NCBI GenBank assembly: GCA_029782145.1
Contig: JAKOVH010000016.1
Location: 1-64,000 of the forward strand
Direction of reading: 5' to 3'
DNA from: Actinomycetes bacterium
Lineage (GTDB): Bacteria; Actinomycetota; Acidimicrobiia; Acidimicrobiales; Acidimicrobilacustridaceae
DNA: 64,000 bases
Made by a program: the position numbers and the translations under genes. The notes beneath the pieces are model-generated. The model had not been told where the DNA came from. It ran no database searches and saw only the letters and a program-made list of their open reading frames with translations. Below, piece after piece: positions 23,985 to 32,654 of this stretch (position 1 is the first letter of the stretch; each line of letters opens with the position of its first letter).

Positions 23985-24356
23985 ATGGAGCGGCAGCGAG
24001 GGGTCGAACGTCGCATCGGCACCCGGGTGCACGTCGAGCCGATCGACGTGGTGCTGCGGTTCCGATCGGCCTCGGCGCGCCTGTTCGGCTTGCGGTCGCC
24101 CAAGGTGGTCGAGCGCTCGGCCCGCATCGTCGAGGTCTCGGTGTCCGGCGCACTGGTGGAGGGTCCCGACGAGCCGGAGCTGCAGCCGGGCACCGACATC
24201 GCCATCCGGGTCGACGGGCACGACTCGGCGGCGAAGGTCCGTCGTCGCGTCCCCGGTCGCCGGCCCGGTGTGGTCGGCTACGGCGTCGAGTTCCTGCGCC
24301 TCGACGACGGGCTCCAGCGCACGCTCCACGACCTGCTCGACCGGAGGCGCGCCTGA
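23985..24356 (+). CDS. PilZ-domain protein, probable c-di-GMP receptor
   Basis: The 123-residue protein begins with RRIGTR, fitting the RxxxR loop (R10, R14), and has EVSVSG at 50-55, fitting the [D/N]xSxxG motif except for Glu in the first position. The ending GYGVEFLRLDDGLQRTLHDLL is typical of PilZ domains. These bind cyclic di-GMP and regulate partners by contact. A diguanylate cyclase gene follows 53 nt downstream, which strengthens the call. The Glu substitution could weaken ligand binding. Confidence 0.72.
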   Translation: MERQRGVERRIGTRVHVEPIDVVLRFRSASARLFGLRSPKVVERSARIVEVSVSGALVEGPDEPELQPGTDIAIRVDGHDSAAKVRRRVPGRRPGVVGYGVEFLRLDDGLQRTLHDLLDRRRA

Positions 24357-24409
24357 ACCGGCGCCGGCCCTGCTCTACAGGTGTCGGCGGGGGTGCCGAT
24401 ACCCAATCG

Positions 24410-25717
24410 GTGGGACTCGCGCAGACCGAGGAGGCCGGTTCGGCCCCGGAGCGTCGAGCGGCCGTCGGTGCGCTCGTCGTGGACATCGCGCGCCACCTGC
24501 CCGACGTCGTGGTCGTGCTCGACCAGCTGGGGTTCGTCCTCTGGGCCAACGAGGCCATGGAGCGGGTGCTCGGGCACCGGCCCGAGGACTGGGTCGGCCG
24601 CCACGCGAGCGAGCTCGCGCACCCCGACGACATCCCCCTCGGGATGGAGTTGCTGTCGAGCGCCGTCGCGACGGGATCGGGGGTGAAGGAGCCGGTGACC
24701 TACCGGGTCTTCCACCGCGACGGGGAGGTCGAGCAGCTGGAGTTCATCGCGTCGAACGTCGCGCTCGACACCGGCGAGCTGGTCATCGTGATGTCGGGCC
24801 GTCGGTCGCGCGACCGGAGGCCGACGGCCGCGGTCATCGACGAGGCCTCCGCCCGGGTCGCCGCCATGTTCGACGGCGCGCCGGTGGGCCTGGCCCAGGT
24901 GGCCCTCGACGGGAGGATCCTGCGGGTGAACCGGGAGCTCGAGCGCCTCGCCGGCGCGACGAGCGACTCCCTCGCCGGGCAGTCGTTCGACTCGTTGCTC
25001 GACGAGCGGGCGCCGGTGCCGGCCGACGTGTTCGGCACGCTCCGGTCGAGCGGAGCGTTCCCCGTGCCGGTGGCGCTCCGGGGCCGTGCCGGCGAGGCGG
25101 CGATGGTGCAGCTCACCGGCACGGTGATCTCCGATCGGCACGGCGCGCCGCTCTACCTCGCGGTGCAGGCCACCGACGTCACCCAGCTTGTGCGCGCCCA
25201 CGAGGCGCTCGAGTACCGGTCGACCCACGACCCGTTGACCGGGTTGGCGAACCGGGCGCTGCTCGACGCCATGTTCCAGGGCTCACCGCCCGAGGGCACG
25301 ACCGGCCTCGTGTACGTGGACCTGGACGGGTTCAAGGGCATCAACGACCGCTTCGGGCACGAGGTCGGTGACCAGGTGCTGTGCCACACCGCCCGGCGAC
25401 TCCAGCGATCGGTGAGAGGTGTGGACGTGGTGGCCCGCCTCGGTGGCGACGAGTTCGTCGTCGTCAGCGCCGACACCGACCTCGGCGTGGTCACGGCCAT
25501 CGCCCACCGCCTCGTCGAGGCCTGCAGCGCGCCGCTGGCGGTGGACGGCCACACCGTCCTCATCGGCGCCAGCGCGGGGGTGGTGGCCAGCCCCCATGCC
25601 CGCCTCGGTGACCTGCTGCGCCGGGCCGACAGCGCGATGTACGAGGCCAAGCGGGCCGGCGGCCGGCAGGTGGTGGTCTCGGGGGAGACCGGGAAGCCAG
25701 AGGCCCGAGCGAGCTGA
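24410..25717 (+). CDS. PAS-PAS-GGDEF diguanylate cyclase
   Basis: The 435-residue cytosolic sensor has a PAS domain at about 22-130 (DVVVVLDQLGFVLWANEAME), a second PAS at about 150-265, and a GGDEF domain at 270-425. The catalytic motif GGDEF (345-349) is intact. RGVD (336-339), exactly five residues before it, is the RxxD inhibitory site, so product feedback is expected. It makes cyclic di-GMP from two GTP. No transmembrane segment is present. GTG at 24410 is the likeliest start but has a weak ribosome-binding site. No EAL domain or phosphodiesterase is nearby. Confidence 0.88.
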   Translation: MGLAQTEEAGSAPERRAAVGALVVDIARHLPDVVVVLDQLGFVLWANEAMERVLGHRPEDWVGRHASELAHPDDIPLGMELLSSAVATGSGVKEPVTYRVFHRDGEVEQLEFIASNVALDTGELVIVMSGRRSRDRRPTAAVIDEASARVAAMFDGAPVGLAQVALDGRILRVNRELERLAGATSDSLAGQSFDSLLDERAPVPADVFGTLRSSGAFPVPVALRGRAGEAAMVQLTGTVISDRHGAPLYLAVQATDVTQLVRAHEALEYRSTHDPLTGLANRALLDAMFQGSPPEGTTGLVYVDLDGFKGINDRFGHEVGDQVLCHTARRLQRSVRGVDVVARLGGDEFVVVSADTDLGVVTAIAHRLVEACSAPLAVDGHTVLIGASAGVVASPHARLGDLLRRADSAMYEAKRAGGRQVVVSGETGKPEARAS

Positions 25718-25843
25718 TCCCCGATCGCTGCCGGCGGTGGCCGCCGTGGCGGGCCGGAGCAGGGCCACTGCCCACGCCGCGGTGCTGCCGCGCCGAGGAG
25801 GCCGTAGAGGCGGCGATCCGGCCGAGGAATCTGCCGTTCGGGG

Positions 25844-25984
25844 TTGCGCCGTGTACATCAGTTCGATATGCTGTGGGTCTTCCCCTTTCGGGACCGGCCT
25901 GTCGGTTGCTCGACCGGCACGGTCCCCGCCCATGTGCGACGCCACGTCACCGCGGTGAGCGTCCTGGCCCGGAGAGAGAGGGGG
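25844..25984 (+). promoter_or_regulatory. Conserved promoter and leader of DUF222 copy B
   Basis: TTGCGC (25844-25849), a 17-bp spacer and TATGCT (25867-25872) match the promoter of copy A. The leader of about 105 nt before the ATG is nearly identical in both copies and ends with a purine-rich GGAGAGAGAGGGGG ribosome-binding site. Such conservation in untranslated DNA points to recent duplication or gene conversion. Confidence 0.7.
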
Positions 25985-27244
25985 ATGACCATGCCAGCAG
26001 CGGCACCGGCCGGGGATCTGTGCGAGCTGTTGGAGCGGACGGGTGCGGTGCTGGCCGAGCTGGCCGCGATCGACCTCGACGGCATCGACGGTGCGGTGTT
26101 GGGCGAAGCGCTGGGCGGCCTGCAGCGGCTGCGGGGCCGTCTCGACGTGGCCGAGGCCAGGGTGCTGGGCCGCTTCGACGCCGATCGGGCGTGGGAGCCG
26201 TCGGGGGCCAAGACCGCGGCGGCGTGGGTGGCGTGGACCCAACGCCTGCCGATCGGGGTCGCCCGCCAACGGGTCCGCCACGCGAGGGCGCTGCGGGCCC
26301 TGCCCGACATCGAGCAGGCCTGGGCCGACGGGCAGCTCGATCGCTCCCATGTGGTGACGTTGCTCGGGAAGCGGACGCCGCGGACGCGGGCCGTGTTCGA
26401 CGCCGACCACCGGGTGCTGCTCGACGCCGCCCTGCGCGTCGGGTTCACCGATTTCACCTCGGTGTGCGACCGCTGGGAGCAGGCCGTCGATCCCGACGGC
26501 GCCGAACAGGGCGCCGAGGCCGAGCACGCAGCGCGAGAAGTGCACCTGAACCAGTCCTTCGCCGGCATGTGGTTCGGCAAGCTCACCCTCGACCGCGTCT
26601 CGGGCGCGATCATCGACGAGACGCTCCGGGAGATCGACCAGGAGCTGTTCGACGCCGACTGGGCCGCCGCCCGCCACCGCCTCGGACGTACCCCCACCCC
26701 GGCCGAGCTGGAGCGCACGCCGGCGCAGCGCCGGGCTGATGCGCTGGTGGAGATGGCCACCCGGGCCCGCACCGCCCCCGCCGACGGCCGCCGCCCCGCC
26801 CCGCTGTTCACCGTCGTCGTCGGCCTGGAGACCCTCAAAGGGCCGGTGCTGGAGCTGTTCAACCGCACCGCCCTCACCCCCGGCACCGCGGCACGCCACC
26901 TCACCGACGCCGACGTGGAGCGCATCGTGTTCGACCCGCCCTCGCGGGTGCTCGACGTCGGCGAACGACGCCGGTTCTTCCGCGGCGCCCTCCGACGGGC
27001 GCTCGAGGTGCGCGACCGCACCTGCTTCCACCGCAGCTGCGACGAGGTCCCCCAACGACCCGAAGCCGACCACATCCACCCCGCCGCCCACGGCGGCCCC
27101 ACCACCCAGGACAACGGCCGCTGGGGCTGCGCCCACCACAACCGCTGGCGCACCACCCACCCCGACCACGATCGACCCGACCACGCCATCGGCCACGACC
27201 CGGACCGCCCGCCCGGCGACGACCGCGCCCCACCCGACGGGTGA
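25985..27244 (+). CDS. DUF222 / HNH endonuclease-domain protein, copy B
   Basis: The 419-residue paralogue of the gene at 9673-10914 is in inverted orientation. The DUF222 helical domain and the C-terminal HNH motif (EADHIHPAAHGGPTTQDN, CAHHN) are both intact. A block of about 110 residues from HAAREVHLNQSFAGMWFGK is almost unchanged between copies, while the last 20 residues differ (here a DHAIGHDPDRPPGDDRAPPDG-type tail). No transposase or integrase flanks it. The protein's function is unknown; an HNH nuclease acting on its own duplicated locus is one possibility. Confidence 0.88.
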   Translation: MTMPAAAPAGDLCELLERTGAVLAELAAIDLDGIDGAVLGEALGGLQRLRGRLDVAEARVLGRFDADRAWEPSGAKTAAAWVAWTQRLPIGVARQRVRHARALRALPDIEQAWADGQLDRSHVVTLLGKRTPRTRAVFDADHRVLLDAALRVGFTDFTSVCDRWEQAVDPDGAEQGAEAEHAAREVHLNQSFAGMWFGKLTLDRVSGAIIDETLREIDQELFDADWAAARHRLGRTPTPAELERTPAQRRADALVEMATRARTAPADGRRPAPLFTVVVGLETLKGPVLELFNRTALTPGTAARHLTDADVERIVFDPPSRVLDVGERRRFFRGALRRALEVRDRTCFHRSCDEVPQRPEADHIHPAAHGGPTTQDNGRWGCAHHNRWRTTHPDHDRPDHAIGHDPDRPPGDDRAPPDG

Positions 27245-27464
27245 GCCTCGCGTCGCGAACGACCCAGCGGCTCACGCCGTTGCGACGACGGTCCCGTCGT
27301 CGGCGCGAGGTCGGGGTGCCGCAGGTCCCTGTTCGGCGCGGCTGGCCGTGGGCGACGATGTCGACGCCCGTGGCTGCGGCCAGCCCGACCGCACGATCTC
27401 CGGCCCGAGGTAGGACGATGAACGAGACCCGCCCATCGCAGAGCTGCGGCCCGGGGCCCGCCTG

Positions 27465-28388
27465 ATGGACGAGAGCCGACCGGACCTGGCCGCGGTGACG
27501 GCGATCGAGCAGCGGGCGCTGCGGTGGTCGATGGCGGCCTCCGGTGCGCTGTCGGTGATGGGCGTGGGGTGGGGCATCGCCGCGTCGTCGCAGGTGATCC
27601 TCTTCGACGGCGTCTACGGCGTGCTGGGCCTGTTGTTGACCTGGCTGGCGATGATCGCCTCCAGGCTCGTCGCCGGCGGCGCCACGGCGCGCTACCCGTT
27701 CGGGCGGGAGGCACTCGCGCCGCTCGTGATCGCCGTGCAGGGCCTGGCCCTGCTCGGCACCTGCCTCTACGCATCGATCGACGCCGTGCTGGTCATCGTC
27801 GACGGGGGCAGCGACGTGTCGGCCGGCTCCGCCATCGTCTACGCCGTCATCAGCACCGTCGCCGTCACCGGCACATGGCTCTTCGTCCGGCGGCGGGCGC
27901 ACCACTCGGAGCTGCTCGCCGCCGAGGCCGCCCAGTGGATGGCCTCGGCGATGCTCGGGGCGGCGATGATCGTCGCCTTCACCGCGGCGACCGTGCTGAG
28001 CGGGGGCGACGGCGCCGACGCCGGCCGCTACGTCGATCCGGCGCTGGTGCTGGTCAGCTGCGCGTTCCTCGTGCCGACGCCGATCCGGATGGTCCGCACC
28101 ACCGTGGTCGAGCTGCTCGAGGGCGCCCCTCCGCCCGAGATCGCCGATCCGGTGCGGCTCGCAGTGCACGGCGTCCGCCGCGAGTTCGGGCTCGAGGAGC
28201 CGTACCTGCGCATGAGCAAGGTGGGCCGCAAGCTCTACGTGGAGGTGGACTTCCTGGTCGAGGGCGGTGAGTGGGACGTGGCCGCCGAGGACCGCATCCG
28301 CCGGTCGCTCGAGCGGCGCCTCGCCGCCCTGCCCTTCGACCTGTGGCTCAACGTGGAGCTCACCGGCGACCCGGACTGGGTCACGTGA
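27465..28388 (+). CDS. CDF-like cation transporter (COG3965 type)
   Basis: The 307-residue membrane protein has about six hydrophobic segments in the first 215 residues and a cytoplasmic C-terminal domain. LFDGVYGVLGLLLTWLAMIAS matches transmembrane helix 2 of cation diffusion facilitators, with one aspartate retained. The usual His-x3-Asp pair in helix 5 is not seen (EAAQWMASAML), so metal coordination is atypical and the transported ion is uncertain. The RYPFGREALAPL loop is conserved in CDF proteins. It follows DUF222 copy B by 220 bp, which hold no clear gene, and its end overlaps the next, convergent gene by 8 nt. Confidence 0.8.
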   Translation: MDESRPDLAAVTAIEQRALRWSMAASGALSVMGVGWGIAASSQVILFDGVYGVLGLLLTWLAMIASRLVAGGATARYPFGREALAPLVIAVQGLALLGTCLYASIDAVLVIVDGGSDVSAGSAIVYAVISTVAVTGTWLFVRRRAHHSELLAAEAAQWMASAMLGAAMIVAFTAATVLSGGDGADAGRYVDPALVLVSCAFLVPTPIRMVRTTVVELLEGAPPPEIADPVRLAVHGVRREFGLEEPYLRMSKVGRKLYVEVDFLVEGGEWDVAAEDRIRRSLERRLAALPFDLWLNVELTGDPDWVT

Positions 28389-28704
28389 GCCCGGTCGACC
28401 CGGTCGGTCGTGAGCGGCGGCGGATCAGGTGGCGCGCCACCAGCACGACCGCCGTGCTCGGGAAGATGGCGAGGAGCGTCTCGTCGAAGGAGAGCCCGTC
28501 GTAGTTCGGCTGCAGCTCATCCTCGGTGGCCCAGCCGAACCACCCCTCGCTGATGAGCAGGCCCAGGACGAAGAAGGTGACGGCGCCGACGAGCCACATC
28601 CACCGCGTCGTGCCCCGCCCGGCCACCAGCTGGGCCACCAGGCCGAACGCCAGCGACATGGCCAGCAGCACGCCCACCCCTGCGATGCCGAGATCCCAGT
28701 CCAT
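28381..28704 (-). CDS. Small integral membrane protein, unknown
   Basis: The 107-residue protein has three hydrophobic segments: VGVLLAMSLAFGLVAQLVAG, TTRWMWLVGAVTFFVLGLLI and a third near the C-terminus (TLLAIFPSTAVVLVARHLI). GGGAGG precedes the ATG by 6 nt, supporting real translation. No family is recognised. It is convergent with, and overlaps by 8 nt, the CDF-like transporter gene. Confidence 0.7.
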   Translation of the reverse strand: MDWDLGIAGVGVLLAMSLAFGLVAQLVAGRGTTRWMWLVGAVTFFVLGLLISEGWFGWATEDELQPNYDGLSFDETLLAIFPSTAVVLVARHLIRRRSRPTGSTGLT

Positions 28705-28897
28705 GAGGACCTCCCTTCCGGGAGCGCGCGCGACGCGCAGGTGCATCGTCGTGCGTCGGTGGGCCGACGGGCAGAGGCGAACGACCCGCCACCGCTCCAC
28801 GGCGATCAACGAGCGCACGTCCGGTGCTCGACGTGTCCGTGGCAGGCGGCACCGGTCGCCGTGGGTAGCCTCGGCCGCCGACGAGGAGGGGAGCTCC

Positions 28898-30133
28898 ATG
28901 CCGGATCCGAGAGTGGTCGTGCTGCGGCCTCGAGGCGTGCTCGACATCGACGCGGGCGAGGTCATCGAGGGTGTGCAGGTGTGCGTGGAGGGCGATCGCA
29001 TCACCGCGGTCGGCAACGAGCCCGGCCTGGCCGCCGACGCCGACGAGGTGATCGACCTGCCGGAGCTCACGCTGCTGCCGGGCCTGATGGACATGGAGGT
29101 CGACCTCGTCCTCGGCGGACCGGGCGCCGGGCTCACCGATCCGGTCGTCACCGATCCGGTGAAGATGACGCTGCGGGCCACCGTCAACGCTCGCCGCACG
29201 CTGCACGCCGGGTTCACGACCGTGCGCAACCTCGGCCTGTTCGTGAAGACCGGCGGCTACATGCTCGACGTGGCGCTGAGCGAGGCGGTCGACGCCGGCT
29301 GGGTCGAGGGGCCCCGCATCGTGCCCGCCGGCCACGCCATCTGCCCCACCGGCGGCCACCTCGATCCCAGCGCGCAGAGCGGGCTGGCCCCGCACATGAT
29401 GCCGCTGTCGGTGGAGGAGGGCATCGCCGACGGCATCGACGAGGTGCGCAAGGCCGTGCGCTACCAGGTCAAGCACGGGGCCCGGCTCATCAAGTGCTGC
29501 GCGTCGGGCGGCGTGGTGTCCTCGCTCGGGCCGGCCGGGGCCCAGCAGTACTCCACCGAGGAGCTGGCCGCCATCGCCGACGAGGCCCATCGTCGGGGGC
29601 TGCGGGTGGCAGCGCACTGCCACGGCGACGACGCCGTGAACGCCGCGCTCGACGCCGGCATCGACTGCATCGAGCACGGCTTCACGATCACCGACGGCAC
29701 CATCCAGCGGCTGGTCGACACGGGGACCTTCCTCGTGTCCACCAACGCCCTCACCGAGGGCTGGGACGTGTCACGGCACCCCCCAGCCACCCGGGCCAAG
29801 GCGGCCGAGATCTTCCCGAAGGCCAAGGAGTCGCTCTCCAAGGCCATCGAGGCCGGCGTCAAGATCGCCAGCGGCAGCGACGCCCCCGCCATCTGGCACG
29901 GCCGCAACGCCGAGGAGCTGGTCGTGCTCGTGCAGCGGGGCATGACGCCGCTGCAGGCGATCCGGGCGGCGACGACCGTCAGCGCCGAGCTGATCGAGGC
30001 CCCTGACCTCGGTCGCATCGCGCCCGAGATGCTCGCCGACGTCATCGGCGTGCCCGGCGACCCGCTGAGCGACATCACCACGACCCAGCAGGTCCGGTTC
30101 GTCATGAAGGGCGGCAGGGTCCACAAGCGCTGA
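28898..30133 (+). CDS. Amidohydrolase (Xaa-Pro dipeptidase/imidazolonepropionase-like) lacking HxH
   Basis: The 411-residue amidohydrolase-superfamily protein keeps the lysine that is usually carbamylated (K199 in LIKCCASGG), the metal histidines H240 (AAHCHG) and H260 (CIEHG), and the catalytic aspartate D328 (SGSDAP). The first-strand HxH, normally GLIDxHxHL, is replaced by GLMDMEVDL, with E67 and D69 at the two His positions. Acidic residues may still bind metal, or the site may be remodelled. A strong GAGGAGGGGAG site precedes the ATG. Substrate unknown; dipeptide-like amides are typical for relatives. Confidence 0.85.
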   Translation: MPDPRVVVLRPRGVLDIDAGEVIEGVQVCVEGDRITAVGNEPGLAADADEVIDLPELTLLPGLMDMEVDLVLGGPGAGLTDPVVTDPVKMTLRATVNARRTLHAGFTTVRNLGLFVKTGGYMLDVALSEAVDAGWVEGPRIVPAGHAICPTGGHLDPSAQSGLAPHMMPLSVEEGIADGIDEVRKAVRYQVKHGARLIKCCASGGVVSSLGPAGAQQYSTEELAAIADEAHRRGLRVAAHCHGDDAVNAALDAGIDCIEHGFTITDGTIQRLVDTGTFLVSTNALTEGWDVSRHPPATRAKAAEIFPKAKESLSKAIEAGVKIASGSDAPAIWHGRNAEELVVLVQRGMTPLQAIRAATTVSAELIEAPDLGRIAPEMLADVIGVPGDPLSDITTTQQVRFVMKGGRVHKR

Positions 30134-30159
30134 CCCCGGAGGGCCGGGCGGTCGAGCGC

Positions 30160-31107
30160 TCAGCGTTGCTGCACGGCGGCGTCGAGCACCTCGAAGCGCA
30201 CACCGGTCAGCTCCTCCGACCTCGCCCACAGCTCCCGAGCGGCCGACGCGTCGCGGGCCCGGCCCGTGGGGTCGACCTGGGTCGGCAGGCCCCGCGACTC
30301 GAACGCGCCACCCGGCCCGTAGTAGCCGCCGGCGATCACGTCGGGCGACGTGGCGGCGTGGATCGTGGGCAGCGCACCCATGGCGTCGCTCTGGGCCAGG
30401 AACCGGTTGGCCAGCTGGTTGACCGCGAACCAGGGTCCGCTGGTGATGCCCCGCCCCGTCGTCTGCAGGTGGGTGGCCGCCCATCCCGGGTGGGCGGCCA
30501 CGGCGATGGTGCCGGAGGCGGCCGCCGTCAGCCGGCGCTGGAGCTCGAAGGTGAACAGCAGGTTGGCCAGCTTCGACTGGCCGTAGGCCGACCAGCGCTC
30601 GTAGCGGCGCTCGCCCATGAGGTCGTCGAACCGCATGCGACCCATCTTGTGGGCGTTGCTCGACACGTTCACGACCCGGCTGTGCGGGGTGGCCATGAGC
30701 CGGTCGACCAGCAGGCCGGTGAGCGCGAAGTGGCCGAGGTGGTTGGTGCCGAACTGCGTCTCGAAGCCGTCGGCGGTGACGGTGCGCGGGACGGCCATCA
30801 CCCCGGCGTTGTTCACGAGCACGTCGATGCGGTCCCGCTCCTCGAGCAGCCGGGCGGCCGCCTCCCGCACCGAGGCCAGCGCCGCCAGGTCGAGGGCCAG
30901 GGTCGACACGTCGGCCGCCGGAGCCAGCTGGCGCACCTGCTCGAGGGCTGCGGCCGCCTTGTCCGGGTTGCGGCAGGCCATCACGACCGTCGCCCCGGCC
31001 TGCGCCAGCCGGGTGCTGGTCTGCAGCCCCAGGCCGCTGTTGGCCCCCGTGACCACCACCACCCGCCCGGTCTGGTCGGGAACGTCGTACTCGCTCGGCT
31101 GGCTCAT
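30160..31107 (-). CDS. Short-chain dehydrogenase/reductase (retinol-dehydrogenase-like)
   Basis: The 315-residue Rossmann-fold protein has TGANSGLGLQTS (cofactor loop), NNAGVMAVP and the catalytic YGQSK. NHLGHFALTGLL and HPGWAATHLQ are characteristic of the protochlorophyllide/retinol-dehydrogenase-like SDR group. MACRNPDK places an arginine after strand 2, favouring NADP(H). ATG at 31107 is preceded by GGAGGAAG. It is divergent from the esterase gene. Substrate unknown. Confidence 0.9.
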   Translation of the reverse strand: MSQPSEYDVPDQTGRVVVVTGANSGLGLQTSTRLAQAGATVVMACRNPDKAAAALEQVRQLAPAADVSTLALDLAALASVREAAARLLEERDRIDVLVNNAGVMAVPRTVTADGFETQFGTNHLGHFALTGLLVDRLMATPHSRVVNVSSNAHKMGRMRFDDLMGERRYERWSAYGQSKLANLLFTFELQRRLTAAASGTIAVAAHPGWAATHLQTTGRGITSGPWFAVNQLANRFLAQSDAMGALPTIHAATSPDVIAGGYYGPGGAFESRGLPTQVDPTGRARDASAARELWARSEELTGVRFEVLDAAVQQR

Positions 31108-31256
31108 GCCGCTTCCTCCGGTGTGGTCCGGGCCGTCCTGGTCGGCCCGGTGCCGCTGCACCGCAGCCTACGGATCGCCGGCCCGGGCGTCGCCCCGCCC
31201 CGATCGGCGAGCGGCCCGCGGTCGTGTCAGCGCCGACTCCGCGGCATGCTGGGACG

Positions 31257-32585
31257 GTGAGTGACGTGGCGCTGTCTCGATCCGACCAACGGGCCCAGAA
31301 GGCGGGGAAGGCGTTCCTCGCCGTCAGCGCCCTCGGCGCGGCCCAGACCCTCAACGCCTGGCACCCGTTCAGCCGCCGGGGCCGAGCGTCGGTGCTGGCC
31401 TTCCCCGGAGGGCTGACCGTTTCGGAGATGCCGCTGCACACGCTGGCCTGGGAGGCGCTCGCCACCGCCGGCTTCGTGGCCGCCGGTGGGCTGCGGTCGC
31501 GGGCGGGCCGGGCCGGGCTGGCCCTCACCGCCGCCTCGTGGGCGGGCCTGGTCGCACTCGACCGGGTCGGCGCCCACGCCGACGAGGTGCTGGAGGCGGC
31601 GCTGGTGGAGGGCCTCGGCGCCGACTACCGCAGCCGCATGGCCGCCAGCTTCGCCCCACCCGCCGACGTGCCGATCACCCGCCGCCAGCTCGTCAACCCG
31701 TTGCCGCCGCTGCGGCGCCGCTACGCCACCAGCCGAGACATCACCTACGGCGAGTTCGGTCGGCGGAACCAGCTCGACGTGTGGCGCCGCGCCGACCTCC
31801 CGGCCGACGCCGGCGCGCCGGTGCTGATCCAGGTGCACGGCGGGGCGTGGATCACCGGGAGCAAGGAGCAGCAGGGGGCCGCCCTGATGGCCCACCTCGC
31901 CGAGCGGGGTTGGGTGAGCGTGGCGCTCAACTACCGCCTCTCGCCGAAGGGCACGTGGCCCGAGCACATCGTCGACGTGAAGCGGGCCATCGCCTGGGTC
32001 AAGGACCACATCGCCGAGCACGGCGGCGATCCGAGCTTCGTCGTCATCACCGGCGGCTCGGCCGGTGGCCACCTCTCCTCGCTGGCCGCCCTCACCGCCG
32101 GGGTGACCGAGTTCCAGCCCGGCTTCGAGGATGCCGACACGAGCGTGCAGGCCGCCGTGCCCCTCTACGGGGTCTACGACTTCACCAACCGCGACGGCTC
32201 GGGCCGCTCCGACATGGAGGACATGCTGGCCCGGTTCGTGTTCAAGTCGAACCTCGCCGACGCCCGCGACGTGTGGGAGCAGGCCAGCTCCATGAGCTGG
32301 GTCGGCCCCGACGCACCGCCGTTCTTCCTCCTCCACGGCACCAACGACACGCTCGTCCCCGTCGAGCAGGCGCGCTCGTTCGCAGCGATGCTGCGAGCGG
32401 CGTCCACCCAGCCCGTCGTGTACGCCGAGCTGCCCCGCGCCCAGCACGCGTGGGACCTGTTCTCGTCGGTGCGCACCCTTCACACGTTGCGGGCCATCGA
32501 CCGGTTCCTCGCCGTGGTCCGCAGCGAGCACGGCGCCCGAGCCGTGCCCACCTACGGCGCCGAGCCGGCGGCGGTGGCGGAGTAG
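31257..32585 (+). CDS. Alpha/beta-hydrolase esterase with N-terminal membrane segments
   Basis: The 442-residue protein has two or three hydrophobic segments in the first 110 residues, then a hormone-sensitive-lipase/BD-FAE-like hydrolase domain: VHGGAWITGSKEQQ (oxyanion hole), TGGSAGGHLSS (nucleophile Ser), LLHGTNDTLVP (Asp) and QHAWDLF (His). The triad is complete. It probably acts as a membrane-anchored carboxylesterase or lipase on acylated substrates. The start is GTG at 31257. Convergent with the NADH pyrophosphatase gene, with a hairpin between. Confidence 0.88.
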   Translation: MSDVALSRSDQRAQKAGKAFLAVSALGAAQTLNAWHPFSRRGRASVLAFPGGLTVSEMPLHTLAWEALATAGFVAAGGLRSRAGRAGLALTAASWAGLVALDRVGAHADEVLEAALVEGLGADYRSRMAASFAPPADVPITRRQLVNPLPPLRRRYATSRDITYGEFGRRNQLDVWRRADLPADAGAPVLIQVHGGAWITGSKEQQGAALMAHLAERGWVSVALNYRLSPKGTWPEHIVDVKRAIAWVKDHIAEHGGDPSFVVITGGSAGGHLSSLAALTAGVTEFQPGFEDADTSVQAAVPLYGVYDFTNRDGSGRSDMEDMLARFVFKSNLADARDVWEQASSMSWVGPDAPPFFLLHGTNDTLVPVEQARSFAAMLRAASTQPVVYAELPRAQHAWDLFSSVRTLHTLRAIDRFLAVVRSEHGARAVPTYGAEPAAVAE

Positions 32586-32593
32586 CCGAGCGC

Positions 32594-32619
32594 GCCTGCC
32601 GGCGCCCGACCCGGCAGGC
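32594..32619. terminator. Bidirectional hairpin between convergent genes
   Basis: GCCTGCCGG (32594-32602) pairs with CCGGCAGGC (32611-32619) around an 8-nt loop, between the esterase stop and the nudC stop. Confidence 0.65.
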
Positions 32620-32654
32620 GGCGACGGGGCGAGGCGGCGGCGACAGGCCCGGGC

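Noticed and set aside
9671..27247. Composite transposon formed by the inverted DUF222 copies
   Set aside because: No transposase, terminal inverted repeats typical of IS elements or target-site duplications were found; only the genes and their leaders are repeated.
27245..27464. Leftward protein-like segment between DUF222 copy B and the CDF gene
   Set aside because: A short run resembles a hydrolase-like segment, but it has no start or ribosome-binding site and continues into Arg-rich sequence.
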